From the NCBI RefSeq assembly GCF_014203365.1, contig NZ_JACHIS010000001.1:372001-436000 (forward strand): a DNA stretch of 64,000 nt. Reading direction: 5' to 3'. Position 1 is the stretch's first letter, and every line of letters begins with the position of its first letter. Both the position numbers and the translations under genes were made by a program. Shown here in pieces: positions 1 to 8,434 of the stretch. Origin of the DNA: Actinoalloteichus hymeniacidonis (lineage in GTDB: Bacteria > Actinomycetota > Actinomycetes > Mycobacteriales > Pseudonocardiaceae). The notes under the pieces were generated by a model. The model saw only the letters and a program-made list of their open reading frames with translations. It was not told where the DNA came from and did no database searches.

Positions 1-217
1 ACAGCGCTGTGACGGCGAACCAGTCGGCCAACGCGCCCACCATGCCCGCTTCGGCCGCCGCACGGACGTAACCGACCCACGGGTCGGCGCCCGCGTTCTC
101 CTGCCAGCGGGCGATGACGTAGATCACCGACGCGACCAGCAACAACCCGGTTGCGGCCGCTTTCATCCGACGCAGGCTGCTGCGCTTGTCCAACTCGCTC
201 GCGGTTAGTTGCTGCAC
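1..217 (-). CDS. DUF445 family membrane protein (N-terminal part, runs off the window)
   Basis: This is the first 72 codons of a minus-strand gene that leaves the window at base 1. The GTG start at 217 is preceded by a GGGAG about nine bases upstream. The translation has a basic N-terminus, then a hydrophobic segment (ATGLLLVASVIYVIAR), then AAAEAGMVGALADWFAVTAL, which is the recognisable opening of actinobacterial DUF445 proteins (membrane-anchored, function unknown). It is divergent from the aminotransferase gene, with only 44 bases between the two starts, so the promoters must overlap. Family assignment rests on the N-terminal signature alone. Confidence 0.75.
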   Translation of the reverse strand, partial: MQQLTASELDKRSSLRRMKAAATGLLLVASVIYVIARWQENAGADPWVGYVRAAAEAGMVGALADWFAVTAL

Positions 218-261
218 GGTTCGATTCTCCCGCAAGGAGCCGCCTGACAGGATCAGAACTT

Positions 262-1443
262 GTGCGTACTCCTGCTCTCGTCTCTCGCCTTCGGCCATTC
301 ACCTCCACGATCTTCGCCGAGATGACCGCCTCGGCGGTGCGAACCGGTGCCGTCAACCTCGGTCAGGGCTTTCCGGACACCGATGGTCCGATGGGCATGC
401 TTCAGATGGCTCGTCGGGCGATCGCCGAAGGCGTGAACCAGTACCCGCCGGGGCCGGGCAGGCCGGAGTTGCGTGCGGCGATCGCGGCGCACCGGATGGA
501 GCAGTCCGGCATCGAGTACGACGCGGATACCCAGGTATTGGTGACCGCAGGGGCCACCGAGGCCATCGCGGCCGCGTTGATCGCCCTGGTCGAACCCGGC
601 GACGAGGTGGTCGTCATCGAGCCGTATTACGACTCCTACGCGGCCGCGATCGCGATGGCGGGCGGGGTGCGTCGCGCGGTGCCGTTGCGATCGAATGCCG
701 AGACAGGACGCTTCGAGCTCGACCTGGATGCGCTTCGTGGCGTCGTCGGCCCCGCGACCAGGGCGATCCTGGTGAACTCCCCGCACAATCCGACGGGCAC
801 CGTGCTCAGCAGTGCGGAGCTCGCGGCGATCGCCTCGGTGTGTGTCGAGCACGATGTGCTGGCCATCACCGACGAGGTGTACGAGCAGTTGATCTTCGGC
901 GACGCCCGGGAGGGCACGCGGCACCGCACGCTGGCTGCGTTGCCGGGCATGGCCGAACGCACCCTGGTCATCTCCAGTGCGGGCAAGTCGTTCAGCGTCA
1001 CGGGCTGGAAGATCGGCTGGGTGTGTGGACCGGTGGAGCTGGTTCATGCGACCAAGGCCGCCAAGCAGTTCCTGACCTTCACCGGTGGCGCCCCCTTCCA
1101 GCCTGCGGTCGCCCATGCACTGCGGCATGAATTGGCGTGGGTGGAACGGCTTCGTGCGGATCTGCAGGCCAAGCGGGACCGATTGGGGGAGGGCTTGGCC
1201 ACGGCCGGATTCCGGGTGCTGCCCAGTGAGGGCACCTATTTCGTGTGTGCCGACGTCCGGCCGTTGGGTTACACCGACGGCGAGGTTCTGTGCCGGGCCA
1301 TGCCGGAGCAGATCGGCGTGGCGGCGATTCCGGTGGCGGCCTTCTGTGACGACCCGGAGCCGGTGCGGCACCTGGTGCGATTCGCGTTCTGCAAGCGCAA
1401 CGAGGTGCTCGACGAGGCGCTGCGCAGACTTCGACGGTTGTAG
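262..1443 (+). CDS. dapC: PLP-dependent class I aminotransferase, DapC-like
   Basis: A 393-aa fold-type I aminotransferase that probably acts on N-succinyl-LL-2-amino-6-oxopimelate in lysine/diaminopimelate synthesis. Visible signatures are NLGQGFPD near the N-terminus, NQYPPGPGRPELR, INSPHNPTG-like NSPHNPTGT, TDEVYE, and the PLP lysine in SSAGKSFSVTGWKIGW (about K242). The sequence closely resembles what I recall of M. tuberculosis Rv0858c (DapC). The GTG at 262 is preferred because homologues begin just before the SRLRPF segment; longer upstream reading lacks homology. Substrate is inferred from the family; related enzymes include methionine and kynurenine aminotransferases. Confidence 0.8.
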   Translation: MRTPALVSRLRPFTSTIFAEMTASAVRTGAVNLGQGFPDTDGPMGMLQMARRAIAEGVNQYPPGPGRPELRAAIAAHRMEQSGIEYDADTQVLVTAGATEAIAAALIALVEPGDEVVVIEPYYDSYAAAIAMAGGVRRAVPLRSNAETGRFELDLDALRGVVGPATRAILVNSPHNPTGTVLSSAELAAIASVCVEHDVLAITDEVYEQLIFGDAREGTRHRTLAALPGMAERTLVISSAGKSFSVTGWKIGWVCGPVELVHATKAAKQFLTFTGGAPFQPAVAHALRHELAWVERLRADLQAKRDRLGEGLATAGFRVLPSEGTYFVCADVRPLGYTDGEVLCRAMPEQIGVAAIPVAAFCDDPEPVRHLVRFAFCKRNEVLDEALRRLRRL

Positions 1444-1489
1444 GGCGCCGTAGTCCGTGGGGGACGGGCTGTCCTGGCCTGACACCGAT

Positions 1490-1545
1490 GCGGGTCCGGT
1501 TCAGGGCCCGCCTGCGCGGCGACCGGACGCTCACCGTTCCGGTCG
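1490..1545. terminator. Weak hairpins between convergent genes
   Basis: Two short inverted repeats lie between the aminotransferase and the minus-strand partner gene: GCGGGTCC/GGGCCCGC (1490-1511, one G-T pair) and CGACCGGA/TCCGGTCG (1520-1545), the latter straddling the stop codon of the minus gene. Neither has a T-run. They may act as terminators for the converging transcripts. Confidence 0.35.
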
Positions 1546-1725
1546 ATTCGAGTCGCCTGGCTGCGGCCGAGTGGGATCGGCGGGCGGGTGGGGGACGTCC
1601 GTGGCCCAGGCCATGCCTGCGGCCACCGACTCCGTCGCTCGCAGGCTCAACTCGGGTGGCGGTGGATCGAGGACGTCCAGGAGTGCGGCGATCCTGGAGA
1701 GCAGACTTCGATCGGCGGGATTCAT
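1531..1725 (-). CDS. 64-aa partner protein of ECF sigma factor (short form)
   Basis: A small gene whose ATG overlaps the TGA of the sigma gene in an ATGA (1722-1725), so translation is probably coupled. The segment LLSRIAALLDVLDPPPPEL followed by SLRATESVAAGMAW aligns by eye with LLAELGLLLDSADPVPSDL...ERAQFAIELENLD in the 169-aa protein that overlaps the second sigma gene at 21.9 kb. Here the C-terminal beta-rich domain is missing. The function is unknown; position and shared motif suggest a sigma-binding or anti-sigma helix. There is no CHAT protease gene next to this copy. Confidence 0.6.
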   Translation of the reverse strand: MNPADRSLLSRIAALLDVLDPPPPELSLRATESVAAGMAWATDVPHPPADPTRPQPGDSNRPER

Positions 1726-2366
1726 CGGGCTACCTCGCTGTGCGTCGCGCCTGCTCGTCCCGACATCGCGATCGGCTTCCCGGTCGTCCGAGGCCGGGAA
1801 TCCTCGGACAGTAGTTCGCGCAGGCTGGCCAGGCAGCGACTCCGGGTGGGGCCGACGCTGTTGGCGGGCATCCTGAGTCGGTCGCCGACCTGTGCGTAGG
1901 TCAGGTCGGGGTGGAACGCCATGGTCTGAAGCAGCGTGCGGCAGCGGGCGGGAAGCCCCGCGAACGCCTGCCACAACGCGCGATCCTGTTCGGCGGACAG
2001 GACGGTGTTCTCGGGCGTCGTGTCATTCGACGATTCCGTCTTGTCCGGTGGCGCGGCGGGCACCTCTTCCCAGGGTTGTTCCCGTTGACGACGTGCCAGC
2101 AGGCGAAGGGACTCGTTGCGGGCCGTGGTGGTGAGCCAGCCCGGGAGCTTTCGGGGTTCCCGTAGCGATGCCAGCCGTTCGGTCAGGCGCAGCCAGGTGA
2201 ACTGACAGACGTCCAGTGCATCGGCGTGGCCGAGGCGATAGGCCCTGGCCACCGACCAGACCATCCTGGAATAGCGCTGCACCAGGTCCTGCCACGCGGT
2301 CGAGTCTCCAGCGATGGCGCGTCGGACCAGTTCTTCGATGTCCTGGGGCGAGGCGTGCGGTCGCAC
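1722..2366 (-). CDS. ECF-type RNA polymerase sigma factor
   Basis: A 214-aa sigma-70 family protein. Region 2 is seen as LVQRYSRMVWSVARAYRLGHADALDVCQFTWLRLTERL; region 4 as FAGLPARCRTLLQTMAFHPDLTYAQVGDRLRMPANSVGPTRSRCLASLREL. The GTG at 2366 has a GGAGGT nine bases upstream; the reading frame continues upstream, but that extension is Arg/Ser-rich and unlike sigma factors. The SVGPTR-RCL signature is shared with the second sigma factor at 21.9-22.5 kb, marking both as the same subgroup. It is translationally coupled to the 64-aa gene. Target promoters are unknown. Confidence 0.85.
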   Translation of the reverse strand: MRPHASPQDIEELVRRAIAGDSTAWQDLVQRYSRMVWSVARAYRLGHADALDVCQFTWLRLTERLASLREPRKLPGWLTTTARNESLRLLARRQREQPWEEVPAAPPDKTESSNDTTPENTVLSAEQDRALWQAFAGLPARCRTLLQTMAFHPDLTYAQVGDRLRMPANSVGPTRSRCLASLRELLSEDSRPRTTGKPIAMSGRAGATHSEVAR

Positions 2367-2629
2367 GAGGTGACCTCCGGTTCGTCGTCGGTGTGATCGG
2401 CTTTTGGAGCTCTCCGACGGCGACTGCGCTCCCCAGCGGGCCCGAGACCGCCCGATGGTGTGAGCGTTATGTCCGGTGCTGCGGGGTTCCACGGCTCGCA
2501 TGGTGGCGCCCGGCACCAAAAAATAACCGGCGTATGCGTAATGGTGGTTGATTGAGCTGGTCGCGGCTCGCATACTTGGCCCGTCGGCACCTAACTGGTG
2601 AAGTCGGTACGACGGTTATGGAGTGAGTG

Positions 2630-2869
2630 ATGACCCTGGTGGAGATGGAGCAGCGGCTGGTCGAGCATCGGGTGGCCGTGCGGGAGCGGGTCCGCGATGC
2701 GGCCATCGACCGGGCTCGGCTCGGTTCCCGGCCGCGTTGGCGCGAGCTGCTGAGCGGGTGGCTCGGTCGGACGGCGAAACGGCGAGCCGGAGCGGGTGGT
2801 GGCGCGGGGGCCTCGGCTCGGCGCGCCGCCGTCCCGGTTCGGAGCACGCCGGTGGGCTGTGCCCGATGA
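2630..2869 (+). CDS. Small basic hypothetical protein
   Basis: A 79-aa reading frame beginning MTLVEMEQRLVEHR, with a GGAG (2620-2623) six bases before the ATG, and ending 55 bases before the VOC gene. The first half is a charged helix (VRERVRDAAIDRARLGSRPRWRELLSGWLG); the second half is Ala/Arg-rich. I do not recognise a family. It is kept because of its ribosome binding site and because it fills the space before the downstream gene, but it could be spurious. Confidence 0.45.
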   Translation: MTLVEMEQRLVEHRVAVRERVRDAAIDRARLGSRPRWRELLSGWLGRTAKRRAGAGGGAGASARRAAVPVRSTPVGCAR

Positions 2870-2924
2870 GCGCGGTCTGTGGTCGCCCGCGCTGCTCGGC
2901 AACGCCGTGGAAGGGGACGAATCG

Positions 2925-3332
2925 ATGATCGATCACGGTGCGCCGACCCCTCGGCGGTCGCTGCGACTGGAAGCGGTGGTCCTGGACTGTCCTGATCCGG
3001 CGGGGCTGGCGGCGTTCTACGGTGCGGTGCTGGGCTGGGAGACGGTGGCCGAGGACAGCGGCGCCGACTGGGTGCGCCTGCGGAACCCCGCCGGCTCGTC
3101 CGACCTGTGCTTCCAGCGTGATCCGGAATACCTGCCGCCGGATTGGCCCGGACGCGCCAGGCCGCAGATGCTGCACCTGGACATCGAGGTGGCCGATGTG
3201 GTCACCGAACACGAGCGGGTCAGCGCCCTCGGAGCCCGGTTGCTCGCCGCCGATTCGGCGACCTTCCGCGTCTACGCGGACCCGGCGGGGCATCCGTTCT
3301 GCCTCTGCGCCTGTCCGGCCGATCCGAGCTGA
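2925..3332 (+). CDS. VOC-superfamily (glyoxalase-like) protein
   Basis: A 135-aa single-module vicinal-oxygen-chelate protein. It starts the fold with LRLEAVVLDCPDPAGLAAFYGAVLGWETV, followed by DWVRLRNPAG, LHLDIEVADV and the terminal FRVYADPAGHPFCLC strand, as in the many actinobacterial 'glyoxalase-like' proteins of unknown substrate. The ATG at 2925 follows an AGGGGA. Such proteins often act in resistance or as small-molecule binders; nothing nearby fixes the role. Confidence 0.8.
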   Translation: MIDHGAPTPRRSLRLEAVVLDCPDPAGLAAFYGAVLGWETVAEDSGADWVRLRNPAGSSDLCFQRDPEYLPPDWPGRARPQMLHLDIEVADVVTEHERVSALGARLLAADSATFRVYADPAGHPFCLCACPADPS

Positions 3333-3535
3333 CCTCGGGCCGTAGCGTCGGACAGCGCAGTGGTGCCTGCGCTGTCGCCGGTGTCGAACCCGCGGCCGGT
3401 CCGGGGTTACGGTCTCTTCGGCGGCGGTCGGTGTTGCCTCTGCTTACTGTCGCCGACCCGATCGTTGCAGGTGAAGTGCCCCTGCGCTGGATTTGTGGGA
3501 ACAGTGCGACGACATCTCCGGGGGAGTATGTACTA

Positions 3536-3555
3536 GGTGTATACACCCGGTGTAT
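3536..3555. promoter_or_regulatory. Probable PadR operator (overlapping palindromes)
   Basis: GGTGTATACACC (3536-3547) is a perfect 12-bp palindrome and overlaps ATACAC-ccg-GTGTAT (3541-3555), giving three GTGTAT half-sites just 10-30 bases before the PadR ATG. PadR repressors commonly autoregulate through ATGT/ACAT-type dyads, so this is the likely operator of the padR-ABC operon. Confidence 0.6.
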
Positions 3556-3564
3556 TGTGGCGTC

Positions 3565-4089
3565 ATGTCAATCAGCCAGACCCTTCTCGGGCTCCTGGAG
3601 AACGGGGCGCGGCATGGGTACGACCTCAAACGCGCCTATGACGAACGGTTCGGCCGTGAGCGTTCGCTGCACTACGGACAGGTGTATTCGACCCTGGCGC
3701 GATTGCTCCGAGACGGTCTGGTCGAGATCGACGGCGTCGAAGCGGGTGATGGTCCGGAGCGCAAGCGTTATGCCATCACCGACGCGGGCCGCGAGCAGGT
3801 GACCTCCTGGCTGGAGACGCCGGAGAAACCCGAGCCGTACCTGCAGAACAAGCTCTACACCAAGGTCGTCCTGACTTTGATGTCCGGACGCGACGCCACC
3901 CGCCTGCTCGACGCGCAGCGTGCCGCGCACCTCGCCTTGATGCGTGAATTCAACCGCCGCAAGCGGGGCGCCGACGTCACCGATCACATCGTCTACGACT
4001 TCGCACTCTTCCACCTTGAGGCGGACCTGAAGTGGCTGGACCTCGCCGCTTCCCGCCTCGGGCCGCTGGCCAAGGAGATCAAGGCATGA
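3565..4089 (+). CDS. PadR-family transcriptional repressor
   Basis: A 174-aa protein with an N-terminal winged helix (MSISQTLLGLLENGARHGYDLKRAYDERF...HYGQVYSTLARLLRDGLVE, then KRYAITDAGREQV) and a C-terminal helical region typical of the larger PadR subfamily. The ATG at 3565 sits just after the palindromic operator. Its TGA overlaps the ATG of the ABC ATPase gene (ATGA, 4086-4089), so it heads a three-gene operon and most likely represses it until the transporter's substrate binds. Confidence 0.9.
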   Translation: MSISQTLLGLLENGARHGYDLKRAYDERFGRERSLHYGQVYSTLARLLRDGLVEIDGVEAGDGPERKRYAITDAGREQVTSWLETPEKPEPYLQNKLYTKVVLTLMSGRDATRLLDAQRAAHLALMREFNRRKRGADVTDHIVYDFALFHLEADLKWLDLAASRLGPLAKEIKA

Positions 4090-4814
4090 CCATCAGCTAC
4101 GACAATCAGCAGTCCGATCCTGCGCAGGTCGACCAGCGCGGTGCGGTGCTTACCGGCACCGATCTGCACTTGAGTTTCGGCCAGACCCATGCGCTGCGCG
4201 GTGCGAGCCTGTCCGTGCGCGCAGGCGAGATCGTCGCCGTGATGGGCGCTTCCGGCTCCGGGAAGTCCACGCTCCTGCACTGCCTTGCGGGCATCCTCGC
4301 TCCCGATTCGGGGCGGGTGGACTTCGCCGGTCGCGACGTCACCGCGATGAACGACGTGCAGCGCAGCGCCCTACGCCGTAGCGAGTTCGGCTTCGTCTTC
4401 CAGTTCGGCCAGCTGGTTCCCGAGCTGTCCGTCGTCGAGAACGTGGCATTACCGCTGCGACTCGGCGGCACCAAGAGTTCTGGGGCAGCGTCCCAGGCGA
4501 AGACCTGGTTGGAGCGGCTCGGCGTCGCCGACGTGGCCGACAAGCGGCCGGGCGAGATCTCCGGCGGGCAGGGGCAGCGGGTGGCGATGGCCAGGGCGCT
4601 GATCTCCCGGCCGAAGGTCATCTTCGCCGACGAGCCGACCGGTGCGCTGGACACGCTCAACGGCGAACAGGTGATGACCCTGTTGGCCGACACGGCACAT
4701 GAGACTGATGCCGCCGTCGTCCTGGTCACCCACGAACCCACCGTTGCGGCCTTCGCCGACCGGGAGGTCATCGTGCGGGACGGTTCGATCAGGGCGGAGG
4801 ACACCGTCCAATGA
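4086..4814 (+). CDS. ABC transporter ATP-binding protein (MacB/LolD type)
   Basis: A 242-aa ATPase with Walker A GASGSGKST (about residues 54-62), the Q-loop FQFGQLVPELSV, signature ISGGQGQRVAMARAL, Walker B VIFADEPTGALD and the H-loop VTHEP. The ADEPTGALD signature is typical of MacB/LolD/FtsE-like ATPases that pair with FtsX permeases. It overlaps padR by 4 bp and the permease gene by 4 bp. Probable role: efflux or mechanotransmission for a peptide or lipophilic antibiotic, on the basis of PadR control. Confidence 0.9.
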   Translation: MTISYDNQQSDPAQVDQRGAVLTGTDLHLSFGQTHALRGASLSVRAGEIVAVMGASGSGKSTLLHCLAGILAPDSGRVDFAGRDVTAMNDVQRSALRRSEFGFVFQFGQLVPELSVVENVALPLRLGGTKSSGAASQAKTWLERLGVADVADKRPGEISGGQGQRVAMARALISRPKVIFADEPTGALDTLNGEQVMTLLADTAHETDAAVVLVTHEPTVAAFADREVIVRDGSIRAEDTVQ

Positions 4815-7210
4815 GCAAGGCTGAAGGCGGCGTGTTGCGCCGCTGGACCCAAGACCTGGCCCTGGGGGTCCGACTGGCTGTCGGGGGCAGTCGGATCCCC
4901 TGGGGCCGCATTTCGCTGACCTCGATAGGCGCTGGCCTCGGGGTGGCGGTGCTGCTGTTACTCGCCTCGGCCGGAACGGCCATCGAGCAACGGGCGGAGC
5001 GGTACTACGAGCGCACCCCTGCGGTGGCAGCCGATTTGCTCGAGGTGGATCCGGAGACGGAACTCGAGCCCTTCCTCGCGAAGCGTGCCAGCTTCGGCCA
5101 CGACGGGGTGGACCTCTCCGTCGTCTTCCTCGATACCGCAGGAGCGGACCCGTCGCCGCCGCCCGGTCTGGAGCGGATGCCCGAACCCGGCGAGATCTTC
5201 ATCTCGCCCGCGTTGGAGGAGCTGTTCGACTCGCCACGCGGCGAGGTGCTGCAACAACGGCTCGGCGGCCGGGTGGCCGACGAGATCCAGCAGGACGGAC
5301 TGGTGGACCCGCACGAGCGCTTCGCCTATGTGGGTACCGACCGATTGCGGGACATCGAGCCGCTGCCCAACGCCACGGCATACGGATTCGGGGTGGATGC
5401 GCCCCCCAGGGACACGCTCCCACCCGAGGTCCTGGCGGTGCTGCTCGTCGGGATCGTGGCCATCGTCATGCCGGTGGTCGTGTTCGTCGCCAACAGCACT
5501 CGGATGGCCGAGTCCGCCCGCGACCGCAGGCTGGCCGCATTGCGGCTGGTGGGCGCCGACGCACGCCAGATCCGACGCATCGCCTCGGGGGAAGCGCTAC
5601 TCGGCGCGGGCGGTGGTCTGGCGGTCGGTCTGCTCGGATTCCTGGGCGCTCGGTCGGTGGCGGAATCGTTCCGTGTCGCCGACATCAGTGTCTTCTCCTC
5701 TGACCTGATGCCGGAACCATGGGCGGTCATCGCCATCGTCATCGGCCTGCCGGTTCTCGCCGTGACGACCGCTATCACGGCCATGCGGCGTGTCGTCGTC
5801 GAGCCTCTGGGCGTGGTCCGGCTCTCCCAACCGATTCGACGCAGGCTCTGGTGGCGGCTGGCGCTGGTGGTCCTGGGATTCGTCGGTGTGATCGTCACCC
5901 GGGATTACATCGTCACCCGATCCGGCGCGGTGGCGTTCAGCCTGTCGGTGGCAGCACTGCTCGCCGGGGTGCCCGCATTGCTGCCCTGGCTACTGGACAA
6001 GGTGATAGCGCGGTTGCGCGGCGGCCCGCTGCCCTGGCAACTCGCCGTGCGCAGGCTTCAACTCGGGAGCGGGACCGCATCGAGGGCGGTGAGCGGTGTC
6101 GCGGTGCTGCTGGCCGCCATGATCAGTCTCTACGCCGTGATCAATACCGTGGCGGTCAGAGACCGACAGATCGATGAGAACCTGGCTGCGATGGATGCTC
6201 GGCTGAGCCAACGCATAGAACCGGGTCTGCACGAGGTTCTCTCCTCGACCACCGAGGAATCGACGCCGAGCAGCTCTGAACTGCTGGCTGCGCTGGAATC
6301 GGTTCCCGACGTGAAGTCGGTGTTCATGGGCCGAAGCGATTGGGTCGAGGACGCGGACCAGTACGGGTATGGGGTCCTCGTCGCGGATTGTTCCCAGCTC
6401 GAGATGGTCAACGCGCTGCAGTCCTGTGAACCGGGCGACGCCTTCGTGCTCGCCGATGGTGGCGAGGCGCAACTCGAGCCCGGCCAGGAGATGATCTATC
6501 GCAGCTGGCTCGACGAGGGTGAGTCCTCGATTCGGTGGGAGGTGCCTGCGGACGCGCAGCGAGTCTCCTGGGAGCCCACCCGGTTCGCCCAGTACCTCCA
6601 GTTCCACGCAGTGATGCTCACTCCGGAGGCCGCCGCAGGGCTGCCCGTGGGCATGTTCGGATCCGAGATGTACTTCACCGTGGACCCGGGAGATCAAGCA
6701 GCTGTCGATGCGGCGCTGATCGCACTATCCGAGGTCGACCCGCTGGTCGATCTGTGGTCGACCGGACGAAGCACCGTCACTTTCACCAGCGCCCTCGGTA
6801 GTGACGCGGATAGCACCTTGGACACCGTTGTGTTGGGGCTGACGCTGGCGGGATTGCTGACGTTCGCGTTGATCGGCAGCAGTCTGCTCGTGGTGGCGAT
6901 CGAACAGATCCAGGAACGTAAGAGGCCCTTGGCGGTCATCGCCGCAGTCGGAGCGCCGAGGCGAACTCTGTCGTTCTCCGTGCTGTTGCAGACCTTGGTA
7001 CCGATGGTGGCTGCGTTGCTGGTGGCTGGCTTCATCGGAACGACGATCGCGCTGGCGGTGCTGTTGCCCTCAAGCCAGTATCCGGTGTTCGAATGGACCG
7101 GGATCGGTCTGATGGCTCTCGGCGCGTTGATCGTCCCCGTCCTCGTGACCCTGGGAACACTGCCCAGTCTGCGTCGTGCGACGCGGCCGGAGGAATTGCG
7201 CACGGAGTGA
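4811..7210 (+). CDS. FtsX-like ABC permease
   Basis: A 799-aa integral membrane protein with the duplicated FtsX layout: an N-terminal membrane segment (GAGLGVAVLLLLASAG), a large extracytoplasmic region, a three-helix FtsX block containing RDRRLAALRLVGADARQIRRI, a central membrane segment, a second extracytoplasmic domain, and a second FtsX block with QERKRPLAVIAAVGAPRRTL. The ATG overlaps the ATPase stop (ATGA, 4811-4814). It is the membrane half of the PadR-controlled transporter. Confidence 0.9.
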   Translation: MSKAEGGVLRRWTQDLALGVRLAVGGSRIPWGRISLTSIGAGLGVAVLLLLASAGTAIEQRAERYYERTPAVAADLLEVDPETELEPFLAKRASFGHDGVDLSVVFLDTAGADPSPPPGLERMPEPGEIFISPALEELFDSPRGEVLQQRLGGRVADEIQQDGLVDPHERFAYVGTDRLRDIEPLPNATAYGFGVDAPPRDTLPPEVLAVLLVGIVAIVMPVVVFVANSTRMAESARDRRLAALRLVGADARQIRRIASGEALLGAGGGLAVGLLGFLGARSVAESFRVADISVFSSDLMPEPWAVIAIVIGLPVLAVTTAITAMRRVVVEPLGVVRLSQPIRRRLWWRLALVVLGFVGVIVTRDYIVTRSGAVAFSLSVAALLAGVPALLPWLLDKVIARLRGGPLPWQLAVRRLQLGSGTASRAVSGVAVLLAAMISLYAVINTVAVRDRQIDENLAAMDARLSQRIEPGLHEVLSSTTEESTPSSSELLAALESVPDVKSVFMGRSDWVEDADQYGYGVLVADCSQLEMVNALQSCEPGDAFVLADGGEAQLEPGQEMIYRSWLDEGESSIRWEVPADAQRVSWEPTRFAQYLQFHAVMLTPEAAAGLPVGMFGSEMYFTVDPGDQAAVDAALIALSEVDPLVDLWSTGRSTVTFTSALGSDADSTLDTVVLGLTLAGLLTFALIGSSLLVVAIEQIQERKRPLAVIAAVGAPRRTLSFSVLLQTLVPMVAALLVAGFIGTTIALAVLLPSSQYPVFEWTGIGLMALGALIVPVLVTLGTLPSLRRATRPEELRTE

Positions 7211-7234
7211 TCGTCGATCGATAGCGGGGGTGAC

Positions 7235-7268
7235 GGGCCCGTCCAGTCAGATCCGACTGGACGGGCCC
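7235..7268. terminator. Strong bidirectional hairpin terminator
   Basis: GGGCCCGTCCAGTC and GACTGGACGGGCCC form a perfect 14-bp stem around the loop AGATCC, 24 bases after the permease stop and 18 bases before the pyrD stop on the other strand. It serves both convergent transcripts. Confidence 0.85.
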
Positions 7269-7285
7269 GCTGTCGTCGGCGGCCG

Positions 7286-8380
7286 TCAGCCTCGGTCGAT
7301 ACCGACCGCGTCGCCCACACTGGCCAGGCCCGCCGCCCGAACCCTCTTGGCCAGGTCCCGATGAATTCGCCGCGGCCACAGCGGGCCGCCGTAGATCAGC
7401 CCGGTGTAGGCCTGCACCAACGTCGCCCCTGCCGTGATCCGTGTCCAGACATCGTCGGCGGATTCGATGCCGCCCACCGCGATCAGCACCAGCCGGTCGC
7501 CCACCTTGGCCCGCAACCGGCGCAGCACCGCCAGCGAACGCTCCTTCACCGGTGCACCGGAGACCCCGCCCGCACCGAGCGCGGCGACCTCGGCATCGGG
7601 AGTCCGCAGACCGGCCCGGGAGATCGTCGTGTTGGTGGCGATGATGCCGTCCAGCTTCAGTTCCAGGGCCAACTCGGCCACCGCGTCGACATCCTCGTCG
7701 GAGAGATCCGGCGCGATCTTCACCAACAGCGGGACGTGGCGCTCGGCCGCCTCGTCCAGCGCGGCGCGCACCGAGGTCAGCAGCGGGCGGAGGTGTTCCA
7801 CCGCCTGCAGATTGCGTAGTCCCGGCGTGTTCGGCGAACTGACGTTGACCACGACGTAGGCGGCATGCCGTGCGAGCCGCTGCGCGCTGAGTACATAGTC
7901 GGCGGCGGCTTCGGACTCCTCGACGATCTTGGTCTTGCCGATGTTGACGCCGACGACGGTCTCATGGGGTCGTGGCCTGCGCCGAAGTGTGTCGGCGACA
8001 GCGTCCGAACCGGCGTTGTTGAAACCCATCCGGTTCAGCAGCGCACGATCCGCCGTCAGCCGGAACAACCGGGGCTTCGGATTGCCGGGTTGGGCCTGCC
8101 CGGTCACGGTGCCGATCTCGACGTAGCCGAACCCGAGCGCACCGAGTGCGTCGGAGCCGTGACCGTCCTTGTCGAAACCGGCAGCCAAACCGAGCGGCCC
8201 AGGCAGATCGAGTCCGAGTGCGCGGACGCGCAACGAAGGATCACGGGGAGCCAGCAGCCGACGCAGCAGTCTGCGAACGCCGGGGACGGCCCCCAACAAC
8301 CGCAAGGCGTCGAAACTCAACCGATGGGCCGCCTCGGCGGGCACTCGGCTCAGGACCAGGGAATACAGGACTCGGTACAT
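7286..8380 (-). CDS. pyrD: Dihydroorotate dehydrogenase (quinone), class 2
   Basis: A 364-aa class 2 enzyme that oxidises dihydroorotate to orotate in pyrimidine synthesis, passing electrons to membrane quinone. The N-terminal amphipathic stretch [21 protein letters not shown] is the membrane-binding arm of class 2 enzymes. Further motifs are [36 protein letters not shown], the catalytic-serine region [23 protein letters not shown] and the FMN phosphate loop VGGIESADD...[14 protein letters not shown]. Length is typical. It stands alone with a terminator downstream. Confidence 0.95.
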   Translation of the reverse strand: MYRVLYSLVLSRVPAEAAHRLSFDALRLLGAVPGVRRLLRRLLAPRDPSLRVRALGLDLPGPLGLAAGFDKDGHGSDALGALGFGYVEIGTVTGQAQPGNPKPRLFRLTADRALLNRMGFNNAGSDAVADTLRRRPRPHETVVGVNIGKTKIVEESEAAADYVLSAQRLARHAAYVVVNVSSPNTPGLRNLQAVEHLRPLLTSVRAALDEAAERHVPLLVKIAPDLSDEDVDAVAELALELKLDGIIATNTTISRAGLRTPDAEVAALGAGGVSGAPVKERSLAVLRRLRAKVGDRLVLIAVGGIESADDVWTRITAGATLVQAYTGLIYGGPLWPRRIHRDLAKRVRAAGLASVGDAVGIDRG

Positions 8381-8434
8381 CGATTTCAGAAGCTACCCGG
8401 TGCATCGAGCCACCGACCAACTCGGCCGCCGTTT

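Noticed and set aside
211-235. GGTTCGATTCTC resembling a tRNA T-arm
   Set aside because: No acceptor, D or anticodon stems can be built around it; it is the overlapping promoter/5' region of the divergent DUF445 and aminotransferase genes.
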